A stretch of DNA of 64,000 bases from Paracoccaceae bacterium (GCA_029246285.1 JAQWNW010000022.1:1-64000), one strand, 5' to 3'. Counted from the first letter of the stretch, positions 30,670-40,651 are shown. A program made the numbers and translations. Notes: generated by a model from the sequence alone, not told the origin.

Positions 30670-31420
30670 TGTTGGCAACACAAATACCGTTTTTGCCATA
30701 TATAATGGAAATGAATTATTAATGGAATGGCGCTGTTCTACCTTAGTTTCAAGAACTGCTGATGAATATTATGTTTGGCTAAAAGCCTTAATTGATTTCC
30801 AAAATAAAAACATCCTGATTTCAAAAATGATTGTTTGTTCAGTTGTGCCACAAGTGGTTTTTAATTTAAAGCTTATGGGGAAAAAATATTTTTCCACGGA
30901 AGCGCTGGTTGTTGGTCATTCTCTTTGTAAATTACCTGTGAAAGTCAGAGTTGATGAAGGGGTTAATGTTGGTGCTGACAGAATTGTTAATACGGTTGCC
31001 GCATTTGATCGATATGGGGGTAACTTAATAGTTGTTGATTTTGGTACGGCTACTACCTTTGATGTTGTAGATCTTGATGGTGCATATATCGGTGGTGCTA
31101 TTGCGCCCGGGGTAAACTTAAGCACAAGGGCTTTGCATCAAGCAGCAGCAGCTTTGCCACATATAGAAATAATAAAACCAAAAACAAGTATTGGAACAAA
31201 TACAATTGACTGCATGCAAGCAGGTGTTTTTTGGGGATGCATTGGATTAATAAAAGAAATTTGTGCTCAAATTATGAGAGAGCACAAATCAAAAATGAAA
31301 GTTATAGGTACTGGTGGTCTGGCCCCTCTATTTTCCAAGGTCCCAAATACTTTTGAAATTATTGACAGTAATTTAACTACTCATGGATTATTTTTAATCG
31401 ATGAATTTAACCGAAAGTGA
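30653..31420 (+). CDS. coaX: Type III pantothenate kinase
   Basis: CoaX phosphorylates pantothenate, the first step of CoA synthesis. The 255-residue ASKHA-fold protein has the phosphate loop DVGNTNTVFA (residues about 5-14), VGADRIVNTVAA, DFGTATTFDVV (about 124-134) and GGAIAPGVNLS. I chose the ATG at 30653 (MLLAIDVGNTNT) with GGAGAGG upstream; a frame open from 30629 adds eight residues without support. It starts inside the end of birA and is followed five bases later by the RNase J gene. Confidence 0.94.
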   Translation: MLLAIDVGNTNTVFAIYNGNELLMEWRCSTLVSRTADEYYVWLKALIDFQNKNILISKMIVCSVVPQVVFNLKLMGKKYFSTEALVVGHSLCKLPVKVRVDEGVNVGADRIVNTVAAFDRYGGNLIVVDFGTATTFDVVDLDGAYIGGAIAPGVNLSTRALHQAAAALPHIEIIKPKTSIGTNTIDCMQAGVFWGCIGLIKEICAQIMREHKSKMKVIGTGGLAPLFSKVPNTFEIIDSNLTTHGLFLIDEFNRK

Positions 31421-31424
31421 AAAA

Positions 31425-33095
31425 ATGAGAAAAGATCAATTCTTTTACCTCCCACTAGGTGGTGCTGGCGAAATTGGTATGAATTGTTATGTTTATGGTT
31501 TTGGTGAAAAGGGCAAAGAAAGCCTGATAGTCGTGGACTGTGGTGTTGCATTTCCTGATTCAGAGACTACTCCTGGCGTCGATTTAATATTGCCAAATCT
31601 TGATTGGCTTATTCAAAGAAGAGACCAAATTAAAGGAATATTTCTAACTCACGCTCATGAGGATCATATTGGTGCTGTCGGTTTGTTCCCAGAACTATCA
31701 AAAATACCTATATATGCACGCCCCTTCACAGCTGCAAATGTAAAGAGAAAATTGTTAGATCGAGGTGGTGATGAAGAGATCGTTCATATTATTGATCCTT
31801 ATCCTAACTCTATTACATTAGGTCCCTTTGAGATTTCTTTTCTACCAGTTTCGCACTCGATACCAGAGTCATCGGGTCTAATTATTCAAACAAACACCGG
31901 TAAAGTTTTTCATACAGGAGACTTCAAACTTGATAAAACACCAGTTTTAGGGGACCCTTACGATCCAAAATTATGGAAAGCGGCATGTGAAAACTTAGAC
32001 ATACTGGTTTGTGATAGCACGAATGTTTCTGTGAAAGCGGCAGCTAAATCAGAAAAATCCTTAAAAAAAGATTTAGTCAAGCTGATCAAGGCTCAAAATG
32101 GTATGGTGGTCGCTACAACATTCGCATCTAATCTTGCTCGCCTAAAAACATTAGCAGATGCAGCAATATTATCTGATCGATCTATAGTACTGTTGGGTCG
32201 GGCTATGCGTCGGATGATGGAATTGGCCCTTGAAAGTGGTATAATTAAAAATTTTCCTAATGTTATTACGCCTAAACAGGCTTTAGAATTACCACGCTCC
32301 CATGTATTTATTTTGAGTACAGGTAGTCAAGGAGAGAGACGAGCAGCTTCTGCACAATTATCTAATGGCAAATATCAAGGAATTGTATTGTCCGAAGGGG
32401 ATACCTTCTTATTCTCGTCGAAGACAATTCCTGGAAACGAGGTAAGTGTTAATAAGATTATCAATAATTTAACTGAAAAAAAGGTGAATGTTGTTGAGAG
32501 TGAGGATGGTCTTTATCATGTTTCCGGTCACGCTAGTCGTTCAGAAATAACAGATGTTCACAACTTACTTAAGCCTCGTATAATTATTCCTATGCATGGA
32601 GAGGCAAGGCACTTACGTGCGCATCAATTGCTTGCCATAGAAAATGGATTTGAGTCGATATTAGCTGCAAATGGATCACTTATTGATATTTCAAAGGATA
32701 AGGCGAGTACTTTAGCTCAAATAGAATCAGGTAGAGTTTACTTAGATGGTCGTATTTTAGTTGGCGCTAATTCGGGGGTAGTTCGTGACCGATTAAGGAT
32801 GTCCTTTTCTGGTCATGTTTCTATAAATATAATCGTGGACGAAGATGATGAACTGTTAGATGAGGTATGGGTTCAATCTCATGGATTGTCAAAAAATGTC
32901 GTAGAAGGTTCATTAGATGTATTGATCGAAGAGACAGTCTTAAGCTCTCTAAAGTTATTGGAAGATGAAACTATATTAGATGATGAAAAGCTAGAAAAAG
33001 TAATTGTTAGATCAGTAAGGGGAATAGTTTTAGAGTTGATTAATAAAAAACCAGAAGTAACTGTTTTGATCAATAGATTAGTTTCTTATGTATAA
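31425..33095 (+). CDS. rnj: Ribonuclease J family protein
   Basis: A metallo-beta-lactamase/beta-CASP ribonuclease, 556 residues. The zinc motif THAHEDHIGA (about residues 72-81) is intact, with further ligand blocks VSHSIPES and HTGDFKLD and the beta-CASP motifs near 360-395 (VSGHASRSE, IIPMHGEARHL). RNase J matures and degrades RNA from the 5' end and is typical of alphaproteobacteria. The ATG at 31425 is preferred to the one at 31401, which lies inside coaX. The C-terminal domain (about 450-556) is complete. Confidence 0.93.
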   Translation: MRKDQFFYLPLGGAGEIGMNCYVYGFGEKGKESLIVVDCGVAFPDSETTPGVDLILPNLDWLIQRRDQIKGIFLTHAHEDHIGAVGLFPELSKIPIYARPFTAANVKRKLLDRGGDEEIVHIIDPYPNSITLGPFEISFLPVSHSIPESSGLIIQTNTGKVFHTGDFKLDKTPVLGDPYDPKLWKAACENLDILVCDSTNVSVKAAAKSEKSLKKDLVKLIKAQNGMVVATTFASNLARLKTLADAAILSDRSIVLLGRAMRRMMELALESGIIKNFPNVITPKQALELPRSHVFILSTGSQGERRAASAQLSNGKYQGIVLSEGDTFLFSSKTIPGNEVSVNKIINNLTEKKVNVVESEDGLYHVSGHASRSEITDVHNLLKPRIIIPMHGEARHLRAHQLLAIENGFESILAANGSLIDISKDKASTLAQIESGRVYLDGRILVGANSGVVRDRLRMSFSGHVSINIIVDEDDELLDEVWVQSHGLSKNVVEGSLDVLIEETVLSSLKLLEDETILDDEKLEKVIVRSVRGIVLELINKKPEVTVLINRLVSYV

Positions 33096-33127
33096 TAGTA
33101 ATTCGAGAAAAAGATCAATTCATAGAA

Positions 33128-34504
33128 TTAATTACGAAAATTTATTGTTAGAAATGCTGGAACATGGTCTCCTAAACCAATAATTTGTTGGGCATTTTTT
33201 AGATCTTCTGCATATTTGAGATCTTTTTTAGATAAATTTTTTGTCTTCAAGTTTGTTTTTTTGGTACCTTCGTCACTTATATCGTCTCTGTCAGTATTTT
33301 TCTTAAGTGACTCTTTTTTTGTATGTCTCTTGTTTGATTTTATTTCTGCAATTGGCTCTGAGCGATAATCCACGTGAGGGATTTTAATATTAGTTAATTT
33401 CTCTATAGCTATCACTGACTTCTCTTCAGCTGGAGTTGAAATCATTATTGTAGATCCTTGCCGACCAGCTCGACCGGTTCGTCCTATTCGATGAACGTAA
33501 TCTTCTGAGTGGGAGGGTACATCGAAATTAAACACATGACTAACATCTGGGATATCTAAGCCTCGGGCAGCGACGTCGGAAGCAATTAAAAACCTTATTG
33601 ATCCTTCTTTAAAGCCATCCAAAACCTGCATCCGAATTGATTGATCAAGGTCGCCATGTATTGCTCCTACACTAAACCCATGTTTTTTCATTGATTTCAT
33701 TAATATATCTACATCTACTTTTCGATTGCAAAAAATTATACCATTTTTACAGTTTTCTTTTTCAGCATTTATTATTTCTCTTAAAAGTTCCCTTTTTTCT
33801 TTGAAAGTACGGTCTTTTCGGGATGGTTTGAAGGACACTAAGCCTTGTTTGATGGTGTTCGAAATAGTTGCTTGTTGAGCGATCTCAATTCTCACGGGGG
33901 CAGAAAGAAATTCTTTTGTAATTCGAGTAATCTCTGGAGCCATCGTCGCTGAAAAGAATAAAGTTTGTCTTGTGAAGGGGGTAAGTTTAAATATTCTTTC
34001 GATGTCTGGTATGAACCCCATGTCAAGCATTCGGTCGGCTTCATCTACCACCATTATTTTTACACCATTGAGTAAGAGTTTCCCTCTCTCAAAATGATCA
34101 ATTAATCTTCCTGGAGTTGCTATCAGTACATCTACTCCTCGATCGATCAGTAAGTCTTGTTCTTTAAAACTGACGCCTCCAATTAGTAGTGCTTTAGTAA
34201 GTTTTGTGTTTTTTGCATAAATGTCAAAATTCTCTGCTACCTGTGCAGCTAATTCTCGAGTTGGCGCCAATACTAAAGATCGGGGCATTCGAGCACGAGC
34301 TCTTCCTTTTGAAAGAATGGTTATAAGAGGTAATGTGAAACTTGCTGTTTTACCAGTCCCTGTTTGTGCGATACCCAATATGTCTTTCCCATTAAGGGCC
34401 TCTGGTATTGCTTGAGCCTGGATTGGTGTTGGGCTTGTATATCCAGCATCAGAAATTGCTGCTAATACGTTAGCTTCTAAATCAAGGTCGGTAAATTTGG
34501 TCAT
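33128..34504 (-). CDS. rhlE: DEAD-box RNA helicase, RhlE-like
   Basis: A 458-residue ATP-dependent RNA helicase. It has a Q-motif near the N-terminus (F, GYTSPTPIQAQAIP), Walker A AQTGTGKTASF (about residues 46-56), PTRELA, DEAD (about 154-157), SAT, and the C-terminal helicase domain with ARGLDIPDVSHVFNFDVP and HRIGRTGRAGRQG. The tail (about 375-458) is lysine-rich and low-complexity, probably RNA-binding. RhlE-type proteins help RNA decay and ribosome assembly. It converges with the RNase J gene, 32 bases apart. Confidence 0.9.
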   Translation of the reverse strand: MTKFTDLDLEANVLAAISDAGYTSPTPIQAQAIPEALNGKDILGIAQTGTGKTASFTLPLITILSKGRARARMPRSLVLAPTRELAAQVAENFDIYAKNTKLTKALLIGGVSFKEQDLLIDRGVDVLIATPGRLIDHFERGKLLLNGVKIMVVDEADRMLDMGFIPDIERIFKLTPFTRQTLFFSATMAPEITRITKEFLSAPVRIEIAQQATISNTIKQGLVSFKPSRKDRTFKEKRELLREIINAEKENCKNGIIFCNRKVDVDILMKSMKKHGFSVGAIHGDLDQSIRMQVLDGFKEGSIRFLIASDVAARGLDIPDVSHVFNFDVPSHSEDYVHRIGRTGRAGRQGSTIMISTPAEEKSVIAIEKLTNIKIPHVDYRSEPIAEIKSNKRHTKKESLKKNTDRDDISDEGTKKTNLKTKNLSKKDLKYAEDLKNAQQIIGLGDHVPAFLTINFRN

Positions 34505-34765
34505 ATAGTCCTATCAAAAATATGTCTAGATGTTAGAAATTAGTCTTGTTTTAATCTTTAAATAATTGATTTTTCTTAAACAGAGTATTTAAATTATTAT
34601 TTCGATATCGCGATGGTCTAACTGTTCTCATGGTGCGTTTAAACAAATATTAGATTACTGCAACACTTCATATCAATTTTGATTGGGATTGATGTATTTC
34701 GGAGACAAATTAAAAATGTTCTCTATAACTGTTTATGTTGAAATTTAATTCGTAAAGTTAATTTA

Positions 34766-35803
34766 GTGAAAAATAAAACGTGTTCTTTAAGAAAATCTGC
34801 CACTGTTTCTGTAGCGCCTATGATGGATTGGACCGATAGGCACTGCCGTTATCTACATCGTAAAATTTCTGAAAAAGTACTTTTGTATACTGAGATGCTT
34901 ACGGCCTCCGCCGTTATAAATGGTGATGAGAGTAGGCTTTTAGCCTATGATGATTGTGAGCATCCTGTTGCTCTACAGTTAGGTGGTTCGGAGCCAAAAT
35001 TATTAGCTAAAGCCGTAAAAATTGGGGAAAAATGGAATTATGATGAGGTAAATTTAAATATTGGATGTCCGTCTGATAGGGTAAAGTCTGGATCTTTTGG
35101 GGTTGTTTTGATGCGATCACCTGAGCTGGTATCTGATTGTGTGAAGGCAATGTTAGATGTTAGTGAGAGTGCTGAGATTACGATTAAATGCAGAATTGGT
35201 GTAGATGAGGATGACCCTTATAAAATTCTGCCGGAGTTCATCGAAAAGATGCATTTAGCTGGGGTGACGCGATTAACAATTCACGCACGAAAGGCTTGGT
35301 TGCAGGGTATTAGCCCTAAACAAAATAGAAATTTACCACCACTGGATTATCAATTAATATATAAAATTAAGAAAATGTTTCCAAATTTACACATCACAAT
35401 AAATGGTGGCATTAAAACTAATGTTGAAATTAAAAAACATCTTGAAAATGGGATGGATGGGGTCATGATTGGGCGAGCAGCATATCATAATCCTATGTTA
35501 CTTTTGCAAAATATTGATTCTGAAATTTTTGATCATGATTATAAAAAAAATAGCTTCGAAATCATTGATGAGATGCTTCCTTACATAGATCGTCATATTC
35601 AAAATGGTGGGAAATTAAATCAAGTCAGTCGCCATATGCTTGGAATTTTTTCTGGTCAACCTGGTGCAAAAACTTGGCGGCAAGAGATTTCTAAATACGC
35701 GCACAAACAGAATGCAGGGTCCAAGATATTAATACAAGCTTGCAAGCGAGTATTGATGTTGCAACAAGAGATTAAAGCTACAGATACTTTTGATAAGGAT
35801 TAA
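34766..35803 (+). CDS. dusA: tRNA-dihydrouridine synthase A
   Basis: A flavin enzyme that reduces uridines 20/20a in the tRNA D-loop. The 345-residue TIM-barrel has APMMDWTDRHCRYLHR near the N-terminus, the catalytic-Cys loop NLNIGCPSDRVKSGSFG (about residues 93-109), CRIGVDEDDPY and the FMN-phosphate site INGGIK and DGVMIGRAAY. Features match DusA rather than DusB/C. The start is a GTG with a weak ribosome-binding site after a 261-base spacer shared with the divergent helicase gene. Confidence 0.93.
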   Translation: MKNKTCSLRKSATVSVAPMMDWTDRHCRYLHRKISEKVLLYTEMLTASAVINGDESRLLAYDDCEHPVALQLGGSEPKLLAKAVKIGEKWNYDEVNLNIGCPSDRVKSGSFGVVLMRSPELVSDCVKAMLDVSESAEITIKCRIGVDEDDPYKILPEFIEKMHLAGVTRLTIHARKAWLQGISPKQNRNLPPLDYQLIYKIKKMFPNLHITINGGIKTNVEIKKHLENGMDGVMIGRAAYHNPMLLLQNIDSEIFDHDYKKNSFEIIDEMLPYIDRHIQNGGKLNQVSRHMLGIFSGQPGAKTWRQEISKYAHKQNAGSKILIQACKRVLMLQQEIKATDTFDKD

Positions 35804-35846
35804 GTTTTTGGCTCGGCGATGAACGGTTTTGGGAGTTATAATTATA

Positions 35847-36665
35847 ATGATTGAGACATCAGAGCTTCTTATGATGCTGGTTTTATTATTAATAATTGGG
35901 GGGATTGCTGGAGTAATTGCGGGCCTACTGGGTGTGGGTGGAGGTATAATATTAGTACCAGCCTTTTACTTTGCTTTTGAATATTTGGGTTATGAATCGA
36001 TCTATTTAATGCAAATTTGTTTGGCTACATCTTTAGCAACCATAATAATTACTTCAATTCGTTCTGTTCAGGCTCACCATAGAAAAAATGCAGTAGATTG
36101 GTCGATAATAAAAAAATGGACTGTGAGTATAAGTTTAGGAGCTATTGTAGGGGTTATTTTTGCAGCCAGATTAAGTTCAAGCGCTTTAATGATAATATTT
36201 GGAGTTTTAGGTATTTGTGTGGGGTTATATTTGAGCTTTGGAAAGGTTGATTGGAGAATCTCTGATGAGATGCCAAAGGGGTTTAAGCGAATATTACTGG
36301 CTATTATTCTTGGGTTTGGGTCAGTTTTGATGGGTATTGGTGGAGGTTCATTCGGTGTGCCAATGATGACTTTGTTTAATGTCCCCATACATCGAGCCAT
36401 CGCGACTGCTTCTGCTTTTGGTTTCGCTATAGCCCTGCCATCAGTCATAGGATTTTTATTTCTAAGGATCCCCATTGAGGCCAGACCACCATTGATGATT
36501 GGTTCGATAAATCTGCTAGCATTTTCGGTAATTGTTTTTATGACATTTCTAACAACACCAATTGGTGTAAAGATCGCCCACTCAATGGATCCAAAACCAC
36601 TTAAGAGAATTTTTGGGATTTTTGTTTTAGTTATGGCTTTGAATATATTGAGAAAAGCAATTTGA
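35847..36665 (+). CDS. TauE/SafE-family membrane carrier
   Basis: A 272-residue protein with about eight transmembrane helices. It has the two glycine-rich repeats of the TauE/SafE family (GGIAGVIAGLLGVGGGIILVPAFY near residues 15-38, and GFGSVLMGIGGGSFGVPMMTLFNVP near 156-180). The family exports sulfite, sulfoacetate or related anions, but this copy is not next to sulfonate-catabolism genes. I chose the ATG at 35847 over a TTG at 35829. It overlaps the oxygenase-like gene by four bases. Confidence 0.85.
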   Translation: MIETSELLMMLVLLLIIGGIAGVIAGLLGVGGGIILVPAFYFAFEYLGYESIYLMQICLATSLATIIITSIRSVQAHHRKNAVDWSIIKKWTVSISLGAIVGVIFAARLSSSALMIIFGVLGICVGLYLSFGKVDWRISDEMPKGFKRILLAIILGFGSVLMGIGGGSFGVPMMTLFNVPIHRAIATASAFGFAIALPSVIGFLFLRIPIEARPPLMIGSINLLAFSVIVFMTFLTTPIGVKIAHSMDPKPLKRIFGIFVLVMALNILRKAI

Positions 36666-37462
36666 AATTAATGGATTATTATAATAAAAATGGTTGGATA
36701 AAATTTTCGTTTGATCCGAAATTGGATCATTGGTTGAAGTCAATTGCGCAACCGACTTTTAATGCAATACACGATAAAGAGAACCAAAATGAGTGGTTGA
36801 GATGTCAAGGTACTTGGTTTGCAGGGGTAAGGGCTTTGCCAAATGATATTCATGGATCGGTTAAAGGAGGAGCAAAATTAGATTTTGATTCTTCTCGGTG
36901 GGCTTTTAAGATGTTAGGAGTTAAGCAAATAAGTTGGGACCCGGCGCAGATATCTGTATGTTACCCAGGATATCCTAGGCCTGGAATAGATGAAAGTAAG
37001 TCATCTTTTAATTATCGATTAAAAAAAGATGCCGCACATGTTGATGGTTTACACCCAGTTGGTAAGAATAGGAATCGAATGTTGCGAGAACGGCATGCCT
37101 TTATACTAGGCATTCCGGTAACTACTTTCAGTAGAAAAGCCTCACCTTTAGTTGTATGGGAGGGAAGTCATAAAATTATGAAATATTATTTTAAAAAAGT
37201 ATTTGCTAAAATTGATCCACAAGCCTGGAAAGAATATGATTTTACAAAGGTTTATCATAATGCAAGAAATGAAATCTTTGATAGTTGTAAAAGAGTTGAA
37301 ATTCACGCAACTCCCGGAGAGTCTTATATAGTTCATCGCATGGCACTACATGGTGTTGCGCCTTGGGATGGCCGAGCTAGGTCTTCAAAAGAAGGTCGGG
37401 TGATTATCTATTTTAGGCCAGAGATGGATTTGGAGCCCTCGAGTTGGTTGACCAAACCTTGA
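36662..37462 (+). CDS. Probable Fe(II)/2-oxoglutarate-type oxygenase
   Basis: A 266-residue cytoplasmic protein without a close named family that I recall. It shows the likely metal pair HVD (His126-x-Asp128), a distal VHRMALHGVAPW segment (His225 or His230) and a late Arg (GRVIIYFRP), the layout of phytanoyl-CoA dioxygenase-like enzymes. The TTG start overlaps the TauE-like stop by four bases, suggesting coexpression; an ATG at 36671 is an alternative. The substrate is unknown; the link to an anion exporter is suggestive but unproven. Confidence 0.62.
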   Translation: MKLMDYYNKNGWIKFSFDPKLDHWLKSIAQPTFNAIHDKENQNEWLRCQGTWFAGVRALPNDIHGSVKGGAKLDFDSSRWAFKMLGVKQISWDPAQISVCYPGYPRPGIDESKSSFNYRLKKDAAHVDGLHPVGKNRNRMLRERHAFILGIPVTTFSRKASPLVVWEGSHKIMKYYFKKVFAKIDPQAWKEYDFTKVYHNARNEIFDSCKRVEIHATPGESYIVHRMALHGVAPWDGRARSSKEGRVIIYFRPEMDLEPSSWLTKP

Positions 37463-37467
37463 AGACA

Positions 37468-37701
37468 TTATTTGGTTTTTCTGTGTCTATGTCTGCCACC
37501 TCGTCTTTTCGTAAGAGTTTTACTTCGATTTGTTAATTCAGCTCTTATTTCAGTTCTTTGCTCAGCTGAATAATTAGTCCAGTTTGTGATCTCTTCGGCT
37601 GTTCTGTAACAGCCAACACATATTCTTTCTTTTGAATGTAAAACACAAAGCTTGATACAAGGACTATCAATTTCTTGGCGTTTCCAGATTTCGTCTATCA
37701 T
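37468..37701 (-). CDS. DUF1289 small cysteine protein
   Basis: A 77-residue protein with the DUF1289 pattern SPCIKLCVLHSKERICVGCYRTAEEITNW (four Cys at about residues 14, 18, 27 and 30), likely a small metal site, and a C-terminus rich in Arg and His (RRGGRHRHRKTK). The family is widespread in Proteobacteria; function is not established. It overlaps the ruvX stop by four bases on the minus strand and converges with the oxygenase-like gene. Confidence 0.85.
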   Translation of the reverse strand: MIDEIWKRQEIDSPCIKLCVLHSKERICVGCYRTAEEITNWTNYSAEQRTEIRAELTNRSKTLTKRRGGRHRHRKTK

Positions 37702-38177
37702 TGTCTAGCCTTAAAATTCTTAATTCTGTCTAAAGCCCCTTGCAAAATATAACCTGCAGCAACGTGGTCAATTACTTCACGGCGTCTTCGTCTTGATGTG
37801 TCAGCCTCTAATAAGATTCTTTCAGCTGCAACAGTTGACAGTCTTTCATCCCAAAATGTTATTGATAAATCAGTTAGTTTACTAAAATTGTAGGCAAATG
37901 CCCGTGTTGATTGGCATCGTGGCCCTTCACTACCATCCATATTTATTGGTAAGCCGAGAACTAAACCTTCAATTTCTCTTAAATTTATTAATTCTAATAG
38001 TTCTAAAGAATTCTCTTTAAATTTTTTTCGCTTAAGAGTTTTGAGTGGGCTAGCGATAGACAATAACTTATCACTGACTGCGATCCCTATGGTTTTTTCG
38101 CCTAAATCTATTCCAATTAGTGCATTATTATTGGAAATATCTTTACAGAAATCCTCAAAGGATAAAAAAATACTCAT
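37698..38177 (-). CDS. ruvX: Putative pre-16S rRNA nuclease/Holliday junction resolvase RuvX
   Basis: A YqgF-family RNase H-fold protein of 159 residues. The N-terminal GIDLGEKTIGIAVSD (catalytic Asp near 24), the GLPINMDGSEGPRC segment, the DERLSTVAAERIL motif (about 115-127) and the DHVAAGYILQGALD C-terminus (about 139-152) are intact. The family matures the 16S rRNA 5' end and may resolve recombination junctions. It is followed by the DUF1289 gene and preceded by ccmI on the same strand. Confidence 0.92.
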   Translation of the reverse strand: MSIFLSFEDFCKDISNNNALIGIDLGEKTIGIAVSDKLLSIASPLKTLKRKKFKENSLELLELINLREIEGLVLGLPINMDGSEGPRCQSTRAFAYNFSKLTDLSITFWDERLSTVAAERILLEADTSRRRRREVIDHVAAGYILQGALDRIKNFKARQ

Positions 38178-38242
38178 GTTATCTGTACAATCATATAATT
38201 AGTCTTTCACATAAATATATCTTTAACTTGTTTTAATCTCAA

Positions 38243-39175
38243 TCAATCATTCCTTAGACCAGCTCGCCTTTCTACGTCCACGATTCTAATTCTAATTCTT
38301 GATGACCATATGTCGTCATTTTTTATGTCGGTTAGCATTTTATTCCAAATATTTAGCGCTAAATCAGGTCTTTTTGTTTGTGCCATCAGCAATCCAATCA
38401 AATATCTGGCTTTTCGGTTATTTTGGTCTAGCGTAAGTGCTTTTTTTAAACTCAGTTCCGCCGCCGGGGAAATATATCCATTTGCAGCGTTAATTAATAT
38501 TTGGGCATAATCGGTATAGTCTTCTGATGTGGCTTTATTTCCTAATTTTTCTAATAGCTTCTTTTGTGCAATATGAGCATCTACGAATTGTTCAATGCTA
38601 ATTTCGTATTTTACTAGCAGTCGTAAGCCAACGATGTCGTAACCGTTTTGCTTGACAGCTTCCCGAAGCTTTTGGATTAGATCGAGGTAGGTTTTATCAT
38701 ATTCTAATTTTTGGTCTGTGCTGCTGATTTCTTGCTCAGCATCTTTTTGAGAAAGTCTATTTTTTTTGAACTCATTTATTTCATATAATCTTGTCTTTAT
38801 CGGCTGATCAGTTTGACCATACGATCCAAGGATTGAATATATAAGAGAACACGAAACAACAAAAAAAGTTAACATAAAAATTGTAAAGATAACATTTGTA
38901 TTTCTCGATGAGTGGTAGAAATTTATTTTAGGGACATTGTCGCTTATTAGGATTCTTTTTTTGATTTCTTTTTTAGCAATCGCTTCTTCTGAAACAGAAA
39001 GCATCCCCCCTTGGTGATCTTTAGATACTTCTTCAAGTTGTTGTTTGTAGATCTCAAGTTCTAGTTGCCTAATGTCAGTTTGTTTTTCTTTTTTCATTAA
39101 ATAGAAAGAAAGGATTCCGCAGAAAATAAGAATAATACCAACTGAAAATATTAGAAATGATAGCGTTTCAAGCAT
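38243..39175 (-). CDS. ccmI: Cytochrome c biogenesis protein CcmI
   Basis: A 310-residue membrane protein with two N-terminal helices (about residues 5-25 and 91-113) flanking a cytoplasmic loop with heptad leucines (LELEIYKQQLEEV, then GGMLSVSEEAIAKKEIKKRIL). A periplasmic TPR-like region follows. In the family this region holds apocytochrome c for the CcmF/H ligase. The match rests on layout and the loop signature rather than a catalytic motif. Other ccm genes are not in the window. It is divergent from soxB. Confidence 0.85.
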   Translation of the reverse strand: MLETLSFLIFSVGIILIFCGILSFYLMKKEKQTDIRQLELEIYKQQLEEVSKDHQGGMLSVSEEAIAKKEIKKRILISDNVPKINFYHSSRNTNVIFTIFMLTFFVVSCSLIYSILGSYGQTDQPIKTRLYEINEFKKNRLSQKDAEQEISSTDQKLEYDKTYLDLIQKLREAVKQNGYDIVGLRLLVKYEISIEQFVDAHIAQKKLLEKLGNKATSEDYTDYAQILINAANGYISPAAELSLKKALTLDQNNRKARYLIGLLMAQTKRPDLALNIWNKMLTDIKNDDIWSSRIRIRIVDVERRAGLRND

Positions 39176-39403
39176 TTATTTTTGACTCCAATATCTTCGG
39201 TAATCTTGCATGTTTTTAAATTATTTGTTAGTGCGATACGTCTAGATTAAAAAGTAGTCAAAGTATAATTTCAAAATTTGTCGTAAATTAGTCTTAACAA
39301 GCCGATTTACCTATTGGAAATTTTAGAATTAGGGCGCATTTAGTCCTTCAATTAGCTCTTAAACCTCTATATCGAACTTAGTTAAAATAGGAAAATAGAA
39401 ATT

Positions 39404-40651
39404 ATGAGAAAATATTCAGTAGCCGCAATAGTAAGGGAGGCTTTGAGATATAATGCTGGATGGGAGAGGGCATGGCGGTCTCCTGAGCCAAAAAAACAGT
39501 ATGACGCTGTCATAATTGGTGCTGGTGGTCACGGCTTAGCAACTGCATATTATTTAGGTAAAAACCATGGTATAAAAAATGTTGCGATAATAGAAAAGGG
39601 TTGGCTAGGAGGTGGCAATACTGGTCGTAATACTACGATTATAAGATCTAACTACTTGCAGGATTCTTCTGCAGCAATCTATGAAAAGGCTCGCTCACTC
39701 TATGAAACACTTTCTCAAGAATTGAATTATAACGTTATGTTCTCACCTCGAGGGGTGATGATGCTCGCACAAACTGAGCATGAAATTCGAGGTTATAGGA
39801 GAACTGCTCACGCCAATAATCTTCAAGGTGTAGAAACCGAATTTATTGATCCAAAGACAGTAAAAAAACTGTGTCCAATAATTGAGTTGTCGGGCCCCAG
39901 ATTTCCAGTTCTTGGTGCTTTATGGCAACCACGCGGTGGTACGGCTCGTCATGATGCGGTCGCTTGGGGTTATGCGCGCGCATGCTCAGATATGGGAATG
40001 GATATTATCCAAAAATGTGAGGTAACTGATATTCTTAAATCAAATGGAAAAGTGGTGGGAGTCGAAACTACAAAAGGGGTTATAAAAACACATAATTTGG
40101 GAATTATTGTTGCAGGAAATTCAAGTATTTTGGCTGAAAAAGCGGGCTTTAGACTTCCGATTGAGAGTGTGTCTTTGCAAGCTTTGGTTTCAGAGCCAGT
40201 GAAACCTTGTATGGATGTGGTGGTAATGGCCAACACAGTTCATGGTTACATGAGTCAATCAGATAAAGGCGAAATGGTCATTGGCGGTGGCACTGATGGA
40301 TTTAATAATTACACCCAACGAGGGAGCTTCCATCATATAGAAGAGACAGTGCGGGCTTTGATTGAAACCTTTCCAATTATATCGCGACTAAAGATGTTGC
40401 GTCAGTGGGGTGGGGTTGTTGATGTAACAGGTGATAGATCCCCAATTATTTCTAAAACACCGCTAGAAGGTTGTTTTATAAATTGTGGTTGGGGCACAGG
40501 AGGTTTCAAAGCAATACCAGGTTCAGGTTGGGCAATGGCGGAAACTATGGCGAATGGTAGTCCCAGCCAGCTAGCTTCTGCATTTAGTTTGGATCGGTTT
40601 AGGGAAGGTCGGTTTATCGATGAAAGCGTGGCTGCGGGAGTGGCCCATTGA
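39404..40651 (+). CDS. soxB: Sarcosine oxidase beta subunit
   Basis: Subunit of heterotetrameric sarcosine oxidase, which oxidises N-methylglycine to glycine with transfer of the methyl carbon to tetrahydrofolate. The 415-residue protein has a Rossmann FAD motif (VIIGAGGHGLATAYYLG, about residues 36-52), the GGGNTGRNTTIIRSNY segment typical of the beta subunit, and a C-terminal NCGWGTGGFKAIPGSGWAMAE. It leads the soxBDAG operon, 228 bases from the divergent ccmI. No glyA or purU is nearby, unlike many sox operons. Confidence 0.95.
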   Translation: MRKYSVAAIVREALRYNAGWERAWRSPEPKKQYDAVIIGAGGHGLATAYYLGKNHGIKNVAIIEKGWLGGGNTGRNTTIIRSNYLQDSSAAIYEKARSLYETLSQELNYNVMFSPRGVMMLAQTEHEIRGYRRTAHANNLQGVETEFIDPKTVKKLCPIIELSGPRFPVLGALWQPRGGTARHDAVAWGYARACSDMGMDIIQKCEVTDILKSNGKVVGVETTKGVIKTHNLGIIVAGNSSILAEKAGFRLPIESVSLQALVSEPVKPCMDVVVMANTVHGYMSQSDKGEMVIGGGTDGFNNYTQRGSFHHIEETVRALIETFPIISRLKMLRQWGGVVDVTGDRSPIISKTPLEGCFINCGWGTGGFKAIPGSGWAMAETMANGSPSQLASAFSLDRFREGRFIDESVAAGVAH

